Shown here: piece by piece, positions 44,524-52,497 of the stretch
Position numbering within the stretch: the stretch's first letter is position 1
Layout: every line of letters begins with the position of its first letter
Assembly (NCBI RefSeq): GCF_003259365.1
Contig: NZ_QLLY01000008.1
Coordinates: 1 to 64,000 of the forward strand
Direction: 5' to 3'
DNA length: 64,000 nucleotides
From: Streptomyces sp. PsTaAH-137
Lineage (GTDB): Bacteria; Actinomycetota; Actinomycetes; Streptomycetales; Streptomycetaceae
Notes under the pieces: generated by a model
The model's input: only the letters and a program-made list of their open reading frames with translations
Database searches by the model: none
Told to the model about the DNA's origin: nothing
Translations under genes and position numbers: made by a program

Positions 44524-46613
44524 GGGCGCCGGCGCACCGCCGTGGTGAGGCCCACGATGAAGAGGGTGGCGAACATCCAGGCGGTGACCTGGGCGACCCA
44601 GGTCGCGAGGATGAAGGCCAGGCCCGCCGTGCCGTCGTCGGCCGAGCAGCCTTCGAGCTGCTGCACCCGGATCAGCGGCAGGCCCGCCTCCACGGCGCGG
44701 CCGATCCGCTGCACCGCGTGGCAGTCGTCGCCGGTCAGCCCGCCGCCCCACAGGGCCAGCATGCTCATGGTGACGAAGATCGCGACGAGCCCGAACACCG
44801 CCCGCCACGGCTGGTGCCCGAAGCCGATGGTCAGACCCGCGATCTTCTGCCAGGTGCGCACGAAGAAGCCCTGCCCGTCGGCGCGGGTCAGCTGGTCCCG
44901 GTACTGCGCCATGAGGACCTGCCGCGCGTCGCGCTCGTCGCCCTGGTCCCGGTACAGGCCCGCGAGGTGCTGGTAGGGCTGGGAGGTGTACGCGGGGGTG
45001 TCGTGGGCCAGCAGATGGATCCAGTCCTTGACGGAGATCCGCGGGTCGAGGACGCCGAAGACCATGTCGTCGACGGCGATGAGCTTGCGCCGGACGGCGG
45101 CGCGGTTGTCGGCGATGGTCTGCGGTGACATCGCGAGCCGTCCGCTGACTCTGGTGTCCCGCAGGTCGATCATGGGCGGCAGCGCGGTCGCCCCGGCCGC
45201 GCCCCGCGATCTGACGGTGACGGCGTCGGCCCGCAGGTCGACGAGGACCTCCATCGACCGGGCGGACAGGGCCGGCCCCCGGGTCGCGGTCAGCCGGGCC
45301 GTCCGGAGGTCGAGGAAGCCGCCGATCCTGGACGCGTGCAGCCGCACCGCCCCGTCGGTGCCGCCGCCCGCCGCCCGGAACCCCTGGTCGAGCCGCAGGT
45401 CGCCGGAGACCTTGAGCTGGACGGCGAACAGGGCGGTCCCCAGTTGGTTGACGATCTGCGCCCTGGACAGGGACATGTAGCCGCCGACCTGGGCGTTGAA
45501 CACATTGACCGCGGCGGCCCGGTCGGTGCGGCTCCGGAACCGGGATCTGTCGAGCCGTACGTCGCCGTCGACGACGGCCCGCTGGGCGTTCAGCACGCAG
45601 CCGCTGCTGTTGCTGTGGCGGGCGCCCGTCATGGACAGCGTGCCCGCGACGAAGGTGTTGAACAGGTTCACGGTGGGGCGTTCCCCGGTGCCGGTGACGC
45701 GGCTCTCGTCGAGGTTCAGGTCGCCCTCGACCTTCAGCCTGCTCGCGACGAGGGCCGGGCCCGCGGTGTTGTCGATCGTGGTCCGGCGCAGGTCGACCTT
45801 GCCGCCGACGACGGCGTCGACCAGCGACACGATGGCGTACTTGTCGTCGGTCCCGGTCGCGGTGGCGCCGCGCATGCGCAGCCCCGTGGTGACCCTCATC
45901 CGGTCGGCCTGGACGGCCGGGCCCCGGTCGTTGCGCAGCTCCGTCCCCGCGAGCTGCACCCGGCCGCCGACGCTGGCCCCGCGCAGGGTCAGCGCGGCCG
46001 TGCGGTGGTGCCCGGTGATCGTGCCCCGGTTGAGGTGCAGATCGCCCTTGACCACGAGGTTGGTGGCGTCCACGGCCGGGCCCCGCGCGTGGCCGATGAC
46101 GATGCCGGTGGCGAGCAGGCAGCCGGAGATGTCCGCGCCGTGCAGGGACAGGGCGACGTCGTGGGCGTTGCCGACGATGTGGGCGCGCTCCATCCGCAGG
46201 TCGAAGCGGAGGACGAGGTTGTCGGCGGAGACGCACGGCCCGGCCCCGTCCTCGAAGAGGCTGCCGCTGAGATCGAGCGACGACAGGCGCGCGTTGTCCA
46301 GGGACAGGCCGTCGCGGAAGTGGCAGTCGAGCAGGCGCACATTGGCCTCGGTGGTCAGGCAGTCGAGGTCGAGGTGTCCGTCGATCACCAGACCTTGCAG
46401 GTGGACGCGGTGCGAGCCGTCCTGCCCGGCGGCCCGGCGGCGGAACGCGTCCCGAACGACCGTCGCGGCGACGACGCGCTCGGGACCCCAGGACCGCATC
46501 GCCTGGGGCAGCTTGGGCTCGGAGCGCAGCACGACGGCGGCGCCTTCGTCACAGATGTGCGCCCGAACCCTTTCCGCCAGGCTCAGGGCGTTGTCTCCCG
46601 TTTCCCCCGTCAT
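44517..46613 (-). CDS. large beta-helix-like protein with two C-terminal membrane segments
   Basis: 698 aa. From about residue 75 to 480, strands recur every 20-25 residues in patterns such as GxxxLxxxxVxGDLxLxxxxxxG (for example ARGPAVDATNLVVKGDLHL and ASRLKVEGDLNLDESRV), which suggests a solenoid beta-helix like pentapeptide-repeat or bactofilin folds. The last 100 residues hold two membrane segments (AVFGLVAIFVTMSMLAL and near LAFILATWVAQVTAWMF). No signal peptide, so the helix would face the cytoplasm. I do not know the function. ATG 46613 has GAGGAG directly upstream. It converges on the MFS gene. Confidence 0.8.
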   Translation of the reverse strand: MTGETGDNALSLAERVRAHICDEGAAVVLRSEPKLPQAMRSWGPERVVAATVVRDAFRRRAAGQDGSHRVHLQGLVIDGHLDLDCLTTEANVRLLDCHFRDGLSLDNARLSSLDLSGSLFEDGAGPCVSADNLVLRFDLRMERAHIVGNAHDVALSLHGADISGCLLATGIVIGHARGPAVDATNLVVKGDLHLNRGTITGHHRTAALTLRGASVGGRVQLAGTELRNDRGPAVQADRMRVTTGLRMRGATATGTDDKYAIVSLVDAVVGGKVDLRRTTIDNTAGPALVASRLKVEGDLNLDESRVTGTGERPTVNLFNTFVAGTLSMTGARHSNSSGCVLNAQRAVVDGDVRLDRSRFRSRTDRAAAVNVFNAQVGGYMSLSRAQIVNQLGTALFAVQLKVSGDLRLDQGFRAAGGGTDGAVRLHASRIGGFLDLRTARLTATRGPALSARSMEVLVDLRADAVTVRSRGAAGATALPPMIDLRDTRVSGRLAMSPQTIADNRAAVRRKLIAVDDMVFGVLDPRISVKDWIHLLAHDTPAYTSQPYQHLAGLYRDQGDERDARQVLMAQYRDQLTRADGQGFFVRTWQKIAGLTIGFGHQPWRAVFGLVAIFVTMSMLALWGGGLTGDDCHAVQRIGRAVEAGLPLIRVQQLEGCSADDGTAGLAFILATWVAQVTAWMFATLFIVGLTTAVRRRPS

Positions 46614-46746
46614 CTCCTCACCATACGAACCCGGCCGCCCGCGGCACAGAGGCGTGCTCACCACGCTTCAACCACCTTGCGTCGGCGGGCCCGGGCCGAG
46701 AGCCGCGTCCGCAGCCCCTCGTCCCCGAAGTCCGGCGGCAGACGCA

Positions 46747-48198
46747 CTAGCGCAACGCGTATCCGGCGAACTCCCTTGGAAAGTCTGTTGAGTTGACTCC
46801 CCCTTGCGGCAGCGCGTCCGTCGCCCAGGCCGCGTAGCCGTCGGGCCGTACGAGCAGGGCCGTGCGCCGGCCGCTCGCCCAGTGCGCGATCCGCACCGCG
46901 TCGTTCTTGTACGCCTCGCCCCGGGGCAGGATCAGCACGAACTCACCCGCGCGCAGCGCCTCGTAGAGCCGGGTGCCGCCGTCGAGCGCGATGTCGGGGA
47001 CCCGCCTGCCGACCAGCGCGTGGGAGCCCTTGGGCGCCGGGTAGCGGACGCCGATGCCGGTGATCCGGCCGACGGCGCGGGTGCGGGCGGGGCGGACCCG
47101 GGCGAGGACGCCGGCCAGCACGGCGCGGGCGGCGAGCGTCCACGGACGCTTGGCCATCGCCATCCGCACGATGCCTCCGCTGCTGCGCAGCACGGCCCTG
47201 CCGACGGGGTGGCGCTCGGCCTCGTACGTGTCCAACAGGGCTGCGTCGGCTCGGCCGTTGAGGACGGCGGCCAGCTTCCAGCCCAGGTTCGCCGCGTCCT
47301 GGAGGCCGGTGTTCATGCCCTGGCCGCCGGCCGGGGTGTGCACGTGCGCGGCGTCCCCGGCGAGCAGGACCCGGCCCACGCGGTAGTGCGGCGCCTGGCG
47401 TTCGTCGCTATGGAAGCGGGACATCCAGCGGGCGTCGTGCATGCCGTAGTCGCGGCCCAGGGCGAGCCGGGTGATCTCCTTGATCTCGTCGAGGGCGAGC
47501 GGGGCGTCGTCGGGGACGTCGTGGGCGCGGTTCCAGCCGATGACGCGGTGGTAGCCGTCGCCGAAGGGGGCGATGAAGGCGAAGGCGTCGCCGACGGTGT
47601 TCACGGTGAGCAGGTCCTCCGGCTGCTCGGCGAGGCGTACGTCGGCGAGGACCACCGAGCGGATGACGGACCGGCCGGGGAAGGGCAGCCCGACGGCCTC
47701 CCGCACGGCGCTGCGCATCCCGTCGGCGCCGACGACGTAGGCGGCGCTCAGCTCGTCCCGCGCCCCGTCGCCGCGCCGGACCCGGAGGGTGACGCCGTCC
47801 GTGCCCTGGACCAGGCCCGTCACCTCGGTCCCGTACGCGAAGGAGACCCCGGCCTCGACGGCCCGCCGCTCCAGTGCCTTCTCGACCTCGTACTGCGGCA
47901 GGACGAGCAGGTGGTTGAAGCGGGAGGGGAGGCCGGTGAGGTCGATGGTGAGCCCGCCGAAGAGGCGGAGCCGGCCGAGCCGCTTGCCGAGGCGGTCGAT
48001 CTCGTCGGCCAGGCCGCGCGCGTCGAGCTGTTCCAGGGTGCGGGCGTGCACGGCGAAGGCGCGGGAGAGGTTGCTGATCCCGTGGGGGCGCTTCTCGACG
48101 AGGGTGACGGCAACCCCGGCGGCCGCCAGGTCCCCGGCGAGCAGCAGGCCCGTCGGGCCGGAGCCGACGACGATCACGGAGTGCGCGGTGCCGTTCAT
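46747..48198 (-). CDS. FAD-dependent aromatic-type monooxygenase
   Basis: 483 aa. Class A flavoprotein hydroxylase: FAD motif VGSGPTGLLLAG at the N-terminus, the DG motif VVGADGMRSAVR, and GDAAHVHTPAGGQGMN with the following GLQDAANLGWKL. It resembles the rifampicin-monooxygenase and pentachlorophenol-hydroxylase group; its substrate is unknown. ATG 48198 follows GGAGGAGG. Its upstream region holds a cluster of GTTGGC/GCCAAC motifs, which suggests repression by a TetR-type factor not encoded here. It could modify an aromatic compound or antibiotic. Confidence 0.92.
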   Translation of the reverse strand: MNGTAHSVIVVGSGPTGLLLAGDLAAAGVAVTLVEKRPHGISNLSRAFAVHARTLEQLDARGLADEIDRLGKRLGRLRLFGGLTIDLTGLPSRFNHLLVLPQYEVEKALERRAVEAGVSFAYGTEVTGLVQGTDGVTLRVRRGDGARDELSAAYVVGADGMRSAVREAVGLPFPGRSVIRSVVLADVRLAEQPEDLLTVNTVGDAFAFIAPFGDGYHRVIGWNRAHDVPDDAPLALDEIKEITRLALGRDYGMHDARWMSRFHSDERQAPHYRVGRVLLAGDAAHVHTPAGGQGMNTGLQDAANLGWKLAAVLNGRADAALLDTYEAERHPVGRAVLRSSGGIVRMAMAKRPWTLAARAVLAGVLARVRPARTRAVGRITGIGVRYPAPKGSHALVGRRVPDIALDGGTRLYEALRAGEFVLILPRGEAYKNDAVRIAHWASGRRTALLVRPDGYAAWATDALPQGGVNSTDFPREFAGYALR

Positions 48199-48241
48199 GG
48201 TGGCCTCCTCCGACAGGGACCCACGGTGCCGACACCTCTTG

Positions 48242-48327
48242 GCCAACACCCGTTGGTCAACGCCTGTTGGCAGGCGTAGAGCCGCTACCCCGAGCTGTCA
48301 ACAGCTGTTGGCCCACGTTTGTTGGCA
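48242..48327. promoter_or_regulatory. cluster of GTTGG half-sites upstream of the monooxygenase gene
   Basis: GCCAACA (48242), GTTGG (48252), TGTTGGC (48265), the perfect palindrome CAACAGCTGTTG (48299-48310), and TGTTGGC (48320) occur within 86 bases ending about 45 bases upstream of the monooxygenase start. The dyads fit dimer-binding operators. The opposite neighbour is a minus-strand gene upstream, so control is probably of the monooxygenase. Confidence 0.6.
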
Positions 48328-48455
48328 CGCGCGAGCGGTCGGCACCGTTCGCCCGGCGGGTCCGCCCGGACCCGGAGCAGGCGGGGCGGCGGAACGCGTC
48401 GAGGGCACCCGCCGCGGCTGAGCCGTGGCGGGTGCCCTCGTCGGGAGTGTGCGGG

Positions 48456-48695
48456 TCAGCCCTGCTTGGGCTGCTTGCGGGACTTGTCGCCGAGGATCAC
48501 GAGGCCGGCGATGACCGCGAAGATGACCAGCGGGGCCACGACGAACAGACCGAGCGTGTCGATCACGCTCAGGCCGGATCCCGGGTCGTCGCCGTCGTCG
48601 CGCGTGAGCGCGAGCGCGGGGGACGACATGAGCAGCATCATCAGCGTCGTACCGGAAGCCAGGGCGCCGGCGCGCAGGGCGTTCTTCTTGTCCAC
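48456..48695 (-). CDS. small secreted or membrane protein
   Basis: 79 aa. A likely signal peptide (basic MDKKNALRAG, hydrophobic to LMMLLMSSPALA, cleavage near residue 29) is followed by an acidic stretch (TRDDGDDPGSG). A second hydrophobic segment (about 46-70) and a KSRKQPKQG tail complete it, consistent with type I membrane topology. I do not recognise a family. It lies 20 bases downstream of malQ on the same strand, so may be co-transcribed with it. Confidence 0.65.
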   Translation of the reverse strand: MDKKNALRAGALASGTTLMMLLMSSPALALTRDDGDDPGSGLSVIDTLGLFVVAPLVIFAVIAGLVILGDKSRKQPKQG

Positions 48696-48715
48696 GGTTC
48701 AAACGTAGCGAACGC

Positions 48716-50770
48716 CTAAACGGACCGCGCGTCCGGGGGGCCTGTAAGAGGCACGACGGGCGCGGAGAACACGCTGAGCAGGGCGTGGGCGCGAGGGGAT
48801 GAGGCGATGTCCTCCAGGGTGACGGGGTGTCCGGCGGCATCGGCGACGGGGAGCCGCCAGTTGGGGTACTCGTCCCAGGTGCCGGGCAGATTCTGCGGGC
48901 GCCGGTCGCCGATCAGGTCGGGCAGCCAGATCCCGGTCATCCGCGCGGGGGTGCGCAGCAGGAAGCGGTGGACGGCGCGGACCGACTCCTCCTCGTCGCC
49001 GGGGGCGCCCGCAAGCAGGCCGAGCCGGGCGAACAGGCCGAGCCAGCCGGAGACCTCCGCGGCCGCCTCGGCGGGCGTGGCCGTGGACAGCCCGAGGCGT
49101 TCCCGCAGGCGTACGTCGTCGCCGGTGAGCCGGGCCGCGGTGGACGGCAGGTCGTGGGTGGTGGCGGTGGCCACGCAGTCCGTGCGCCACTGCTCGGGCG
49201 GCACCGGCGGCTCCCCCGGGGCCTCCCAGTCACGCTCGAACCAGAGCACGGAGGTGCCGAGCACCCCGCGCGCGTGCAGCGTCTCGCGCACACCGGGCTC
49301 GACGGTGCCCAGGTCCTCCCCGATGACGTACGTGCCCGTGCGCGACGCCTCCAGGAGCAGCACCGCGAGCATCGCCTCGGCGTCGTAGTGGACGTAACAG
49401 CCCTCGGTGGGCGCCTCGCCCTCGGGGATCCACCAGAGCCGGAACAGCCCCATGACGTGGTCGATGCGGACGGCGCCCGCGTGCCGCATCAGGTCGTGCA
49501 GCAGGGCGCGGAAGGGGGCGTAGCCGGTCTCGGCGAGGCGGTCGGGGCGCCAGGGCGGCAGGCCCCAGTCCTGGCCCCGGGCGTTGAACGCGTCCGGCGG
49601 CGCGCCCACGCTCATGCCCTGGGCGAAGACGTCGCGCTGCGCCCAGGCGTCGGCGCCGCCGGGGTGCACGCCGACCGCGAGGTCGTGCACGAGGCCGATC
49701 GGCATGCCCGCCTCGGTGGCGGTGCGCTGGGCGGCGGTGAGCTGGGTGTCGGTGAGCCAGGCGAGCCGGGAGTGGAAGTCGACGCGGTCCATCGCGTCGC
49801 GCCGGGCGCGGGCGGTCTCGGCCGAGCGCGGGTCCTGGAGGGCGGCGGGCCAGGTGTGCCAGTCGGGGCCGTGGATCTCGGCGAGCGCCAGGTAGGTGGC
49901 GTGGTCCTCCAGGGCGGTGCCCTGGGCGGCGAGATAGTCGCAGTAGGCGGCGCGGCGGCCGGGGGTGAGCGGCACGTCCCGGACGAGGGCCTCCAGCACC
50001 TCGCGCTTGAGGGCCCAGACGGCGTCCCGGTCGATCAACTCCCCCTTGCCGAGCACCGCTTCGCGCAGGGCGGCGGCCTCGCGCTCCCGGGCGGGCACGT
50101 GCGCGTACTCGGGGATGTCCTCGATCCGCAGGTGCACGGGGTCGGGGAAGCGGCGGGAGGAGGGGCGGTACGGGGAGGGGTCCATGGTGCCGTCGGGCGC
50201 GGCGGGGACGGCCGCGTGCAGCGGGTTGACCTGGAGGAAGCCCACGTGGTGGGTGCGGGCCGACCAGGACGCGAGATCGGCGAGGTCGGCGAGGTCGCCC
50301 ATGCCCCAGGAGCGGATGGAGAGCAGCGAGTACAGCTGCACCAGCAGGCCGTGGGTGCGGCCGGGCGGGCGCGGGGCGGTGGGCGGGGCCGCGACGAGGT
50401 GGGCCTCGGTGCCGCGGCCGCCGGGCTCGTCGACCCGTAACCGGTGCACGCCGGGCGGTGGCGGCTCGGCCGGGTCCCAGGCGGTGAACTCCCGCGCCCC
50501 TTCGGGCCGGAGGGCGAGCCGGGCCCGCTCGGGCAGCCGCCGCAGCCACTCGGGGGTGGAGCCGTCGGCCCAGAGCACGACGGTCGGCGGCACCGGGCGG
50601 GCCGCGAGTTCGGCCTCGCGGGCGGCGAGCGCGTCCGGGGCGTCCGCGGCCACGCCGAGGGCGGCGAGGGCGGCGGTCAGGGCCGCGTCGGAGGCGCGGA
50701 CGGTCTCACCCGGCGACGGGGAGTAGGAGGTGGCCACGCCGTACAGCTCGGCGAGGCGGGCGAGGCTCAC
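48716..50770 (-). CDS. malQ: 4-alpha-glucanotransferase (amylomaltase)
   Basis: 684 aa. Glycoside hydrolase family 77; transfers glucan chains between maltodextrins in glycogen/maltose metabolism. The core motifs are present: LYSLLSIRSWGMGDLADL, DPSPYRPSSRR, AVRIDHVMGL (catalytic nucleophile Asp), VIGEDLGTV (acid/base Glu) and TATTHDLPSTA (Asp). The N-terminal 130 residues form the extra domain typical of actinobacterial MalQ. GTG 50770 overlaps the stop of the small upstream ORF (GTGA) and lacks its own good ribosome site, so translation probably depends on that ORF. Confidence 0.95.
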   Translation of the reverse strand: MSLARLAELYGVATSYSPSPGETVRASDAALTAALAALGVAADAPDALAAREAELAARPVPPTVVLWADGSTPEWLRRLPERARLALRPEGAREFTAWDPAEPPPPGVHRLRVDEPGGRGTEAHLVAAPPTAPRPPGRTHGLLVQLYSLLSIRSWGMGDLADLADLASWSARTHHVGFLQVNPLHAAVPAAPDGTMDPSPYRPSSRRFPDPVHLRIEDIPEYAHVPAREREAAALREAVLGKGELIDRDAVWALKREVLEALVRDVPLTPGRRAAYCDYLAAQGTALEDHATYLALAEIHGPDWHTWPAALQDPRSAETARARRDAMDRVDFHSRLAWLTDTQLTAAQRTATEAGMPIGLVHDLAVGVHPGGADAWAQRDVFAQGMSVGAPPDAFNARGQDWGLPPWRPDRLAETGYAPFRALLHDLMRHAGAVRIDHVMGLFRLWWIPEGEAPTEGCYVHYDAEAMLAVLLLEASRTGTYVIGEDLGTVEPGVRETLHARGVLGTSVLWFERDWEAPGEPPVPPEQWRTDCVATATTHDLPSTAARLTGDDVRLRERLGLSTATPAEAAAEVSGWLGLFARLGLLAGAPGDEEESVRAVHRFLLRTPARMTGIWLPDLIGDRRPQNLPGTWDEYPNWRLPVADAAGHPVTLEDIASSPRAHALLSVFSAPVVPLTGPPDARSV

Positions 50771-51015
50771 CCCGCGGCCAGGCCGCTCGGCGTGGGCTCG
50801 GAGGTGAGCGGCAGCTCGTCGGAGAGCGGCGGCTCGGAGGTCAGCGGCGCGTAGTCGGCGAAGGCCGGCTCGCTGGTCAGGGGTGCTTCGAAGGACGAGG
50901 TGGTGGTGTCGGTGCCGGACAGGGTGTCGATTCCGGTCAGCGGGTCCGTGACGGACAGCACGGGGTCCGCCTGTTTGGACAGCGCCGAGAGCAGAAGCTG
51001 AGCCGATGCGGCCAC
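50767..51015 (-). CDS. small ORF translationally coupled to malQ, LTSEP repeats
   Basis: 82 aa. GTG 51015 has a strong GAAGGAGG ribosome site. The first half is hydrophobic/amphipathic (AASAQLLLSALSKQ). The second half repeats PLTSEP three times, spaced 14-15 residues apart with acidic linkers (APLTSEPAFADY, APLTSEPPLSDE, LPLTSEPTPS). I do not recognise a family. Its TGA overlaps the malQ GTG by GTGA, so it may be a leader that sets malQ translation, or a small partner of MalQ. TCACATTGTGA at 51108-51118 lies upstream. Confidence 0.6.
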   Translation of the reverse strand: MAASAQLLLSALSKQADPVLSVTDPLTGIDTLSGTDTTTSSFEAPLTSEPAFADYAPLTSEPPLSDELPLTSEPTPSGLAAG

Positions 51016-51227
51016 GGGGGCCTCCTTCGTCAAAGGGGGTCGTGAGTCGAGAGCCCTACCCCGAGATCCCGGGTCCAGACCTGTTCGGCCGGCCAACGTG
51101 TTGCTGGTCACATTGTGAACGACGAAAGGAAATTGACCAGAGGGTCTTGGGGACCGGAAATCTTCGCCCTGCGGGACCGGGCGGCAAGCGGAACCACATC
51201 TCCCACTTTCTCCCGTCCGCGGTCAGC

Positions 51228-51244
51228 TATGTACTCAGTACATA
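51228..51244 (+). promoter_or_regulatory. PadR-type operator
   Basis: TATGTAC-TCA-GTACATA is a perfect 7-bp dyad, 21 bases upstream of the PadR start. It carries the ATGT...ACAT signature of PadR sites. GTACATA is repeated at 51251-51257. Autoregulation of the operon is likely. Confidence 0.75.
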
Positions 51245-51265
51245 TACGCAGTACATACTCACCCC

Positions 51266-51808
51266 ATGAGCACCCGTCATGTCCTCCTCGGCCTGCTCGC
51301 CTCCGGTCCCCGGCACGGCTACGACCTGAAGCGACGCCACGACGAGCGGTTCCCACAGGCTCGCCCGCTGGCCTACGCGCAGGTCTACACGACCCTCCAG
51401 CGCCTGGTCCGGGACGGCCTCGTGGAGGTCGACGGCACCGACTCCGACGGCGGTCCCGAGCGCACCCTGTACCGGTCGACACCGAGCGGCAGGCACGAAC
51501 TGCTCGGCTGGGCGGGCGAGATCACGCCGCCGGCCCCGCACGTCGCCAACGAGATCTTCGCGAAGGTCGTCGTCTCCATCCTCGTCGCGGACGCGGGTGC
51601 CGACCCGGCCGCCCATCTGCTGGCGCAGCGCACCGCGCACATGACCCGGATGCGGGAGCTGACCGCGTTGAAGACCGATCCGGGCGCCGACCTGACCACC
51701 GTCCTGTCCGCCGACTACGCCCTCGCCCATCTCGACGCCGATCTGCGCTGGATGACCACCACCGCCGCCCGGCTCGCCACCCTGACCGCGGAGGTCACCG
51801 CAGCATGA
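51266..51808 (+). CDS. PadR-family transcriptional regulator
   Basis: 180 aa. The winged helix is clear (HVLLGLLASGPRHGYDLKRR and AQVYTTLQRLVRDGLVEVD), followed by a C-terminal helical dimerisation domain of about 90 residues. Its TGA overlaps the ATPase ATG (ATGA), so regulator and exporter are made together. The operator upstream supports autorepression relieved by the exported compound. Confidence 0.94.
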   Translation: MSTRHVLLGLLASGPRHGYDLKRRHDERFPQARPLAYAQVYTTLQRLVRDGLVEVDGTDSDGGPERTLYRSTPSGRHELLGWAGEITPPAPHVANEIFAKVVVSILVADAGADPAAHLLAQRTAHMTRMRELTALKTDPGADLTTVLSADYALAHLDADLRWMTTTAARLATLTAEVTAA

Positions 51809-52497
51809 GCACACTTCTGGTCGCCGAAGGCCTCGTGAAGGCGTACGGCAGGACACCCGCGCTGAACGGCGCCTCGGTGCGGGTCCGAGCCGGGGAGATC
51901 CTCGCCGTCACGGGAGCCAGCGGCAGCGGCAAGTCGACGCTGCTGCACTGCCTGGCCGGGATCGTCCGGCCGGACGAGGGGACGGTGGCCTACGACGACG
52001 AGCGCCTCGACGCCTTCGACGAGGAGCGGCTGTCCGCGCTGCGCCGCACCGACTTCGGGATCGTCTTCCAGTTCGGTCAGCTGATCCCGGAGTTGACCGC
52101 GCTGGACAACGTCGCGCTGCCGCTGCTGCTCGCGGGCCGCAAGCGCGCGGCAGCGCAGGCGGACGCGGACGCCTGGCTGGAGCGGTTCGGCGTGCGCGGC
52201 CAGCGCGAGCTGCACCCCGGCGCGATGAGCGGCGGACAGGCCCAACGGGTCGCGCTGGCCCGGGCGATGGTGACCGAGCCGAAGGCCGTCTTCGCCGACG
52301 AGCCGACCGGCGCCCTCGACTCCCTCGCCACCGAGCAGGTCCTCACATCGCTCGTGCACGCCGCCCGGGAGACCCACGCGGCCGTGGTCCTGGTGACGCA
52401 CGAGGCGCAGGTGGCGGCGTACGCGGACCGGGAGGTGAGCCTGCACGACGGGGTGGTGCGGGAGACCTCCGTGCCGGTGGCGGGGGTGACCCGATGA
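51805..52497 (+). CDS. ABC transporter ATP-binding protein (MacB/LolD type)
   Basis: 230 aa. Walker A GASGSGKST, Q-loop FQFGQL, signature MSGGQAQRVALARAM, Walker B AVFADEPTGALD and H-loop VTHE are all present. ATGA overlaps link it to both the PadR gene and the permease. It should power the FtsX-like permease that follows. The substrate is unknown; PadR-controlled exporters of this kind often respond to drugs or cell-wall stress. Confidence 0.94.
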   Translation: MSTLLVAEGLVKAYGRTPALNGASVRVRAGEILAVTGASGSGKSTLLHCLAGIVRPDEGTVAYDDERLDAFDEERLSALRRTDFGIVFQFGQLIPELTALDNVALPLLLAGRKRAAAQADADAWLERFGVRGQRELHPGAMSGGQAQRVALARAMVTEPKAVFADEPTGALDSLATEQVLTSLVHAARETHAAVVLVTHEAQVAAYADREVSLHDGVVRETSVPVAGVTR

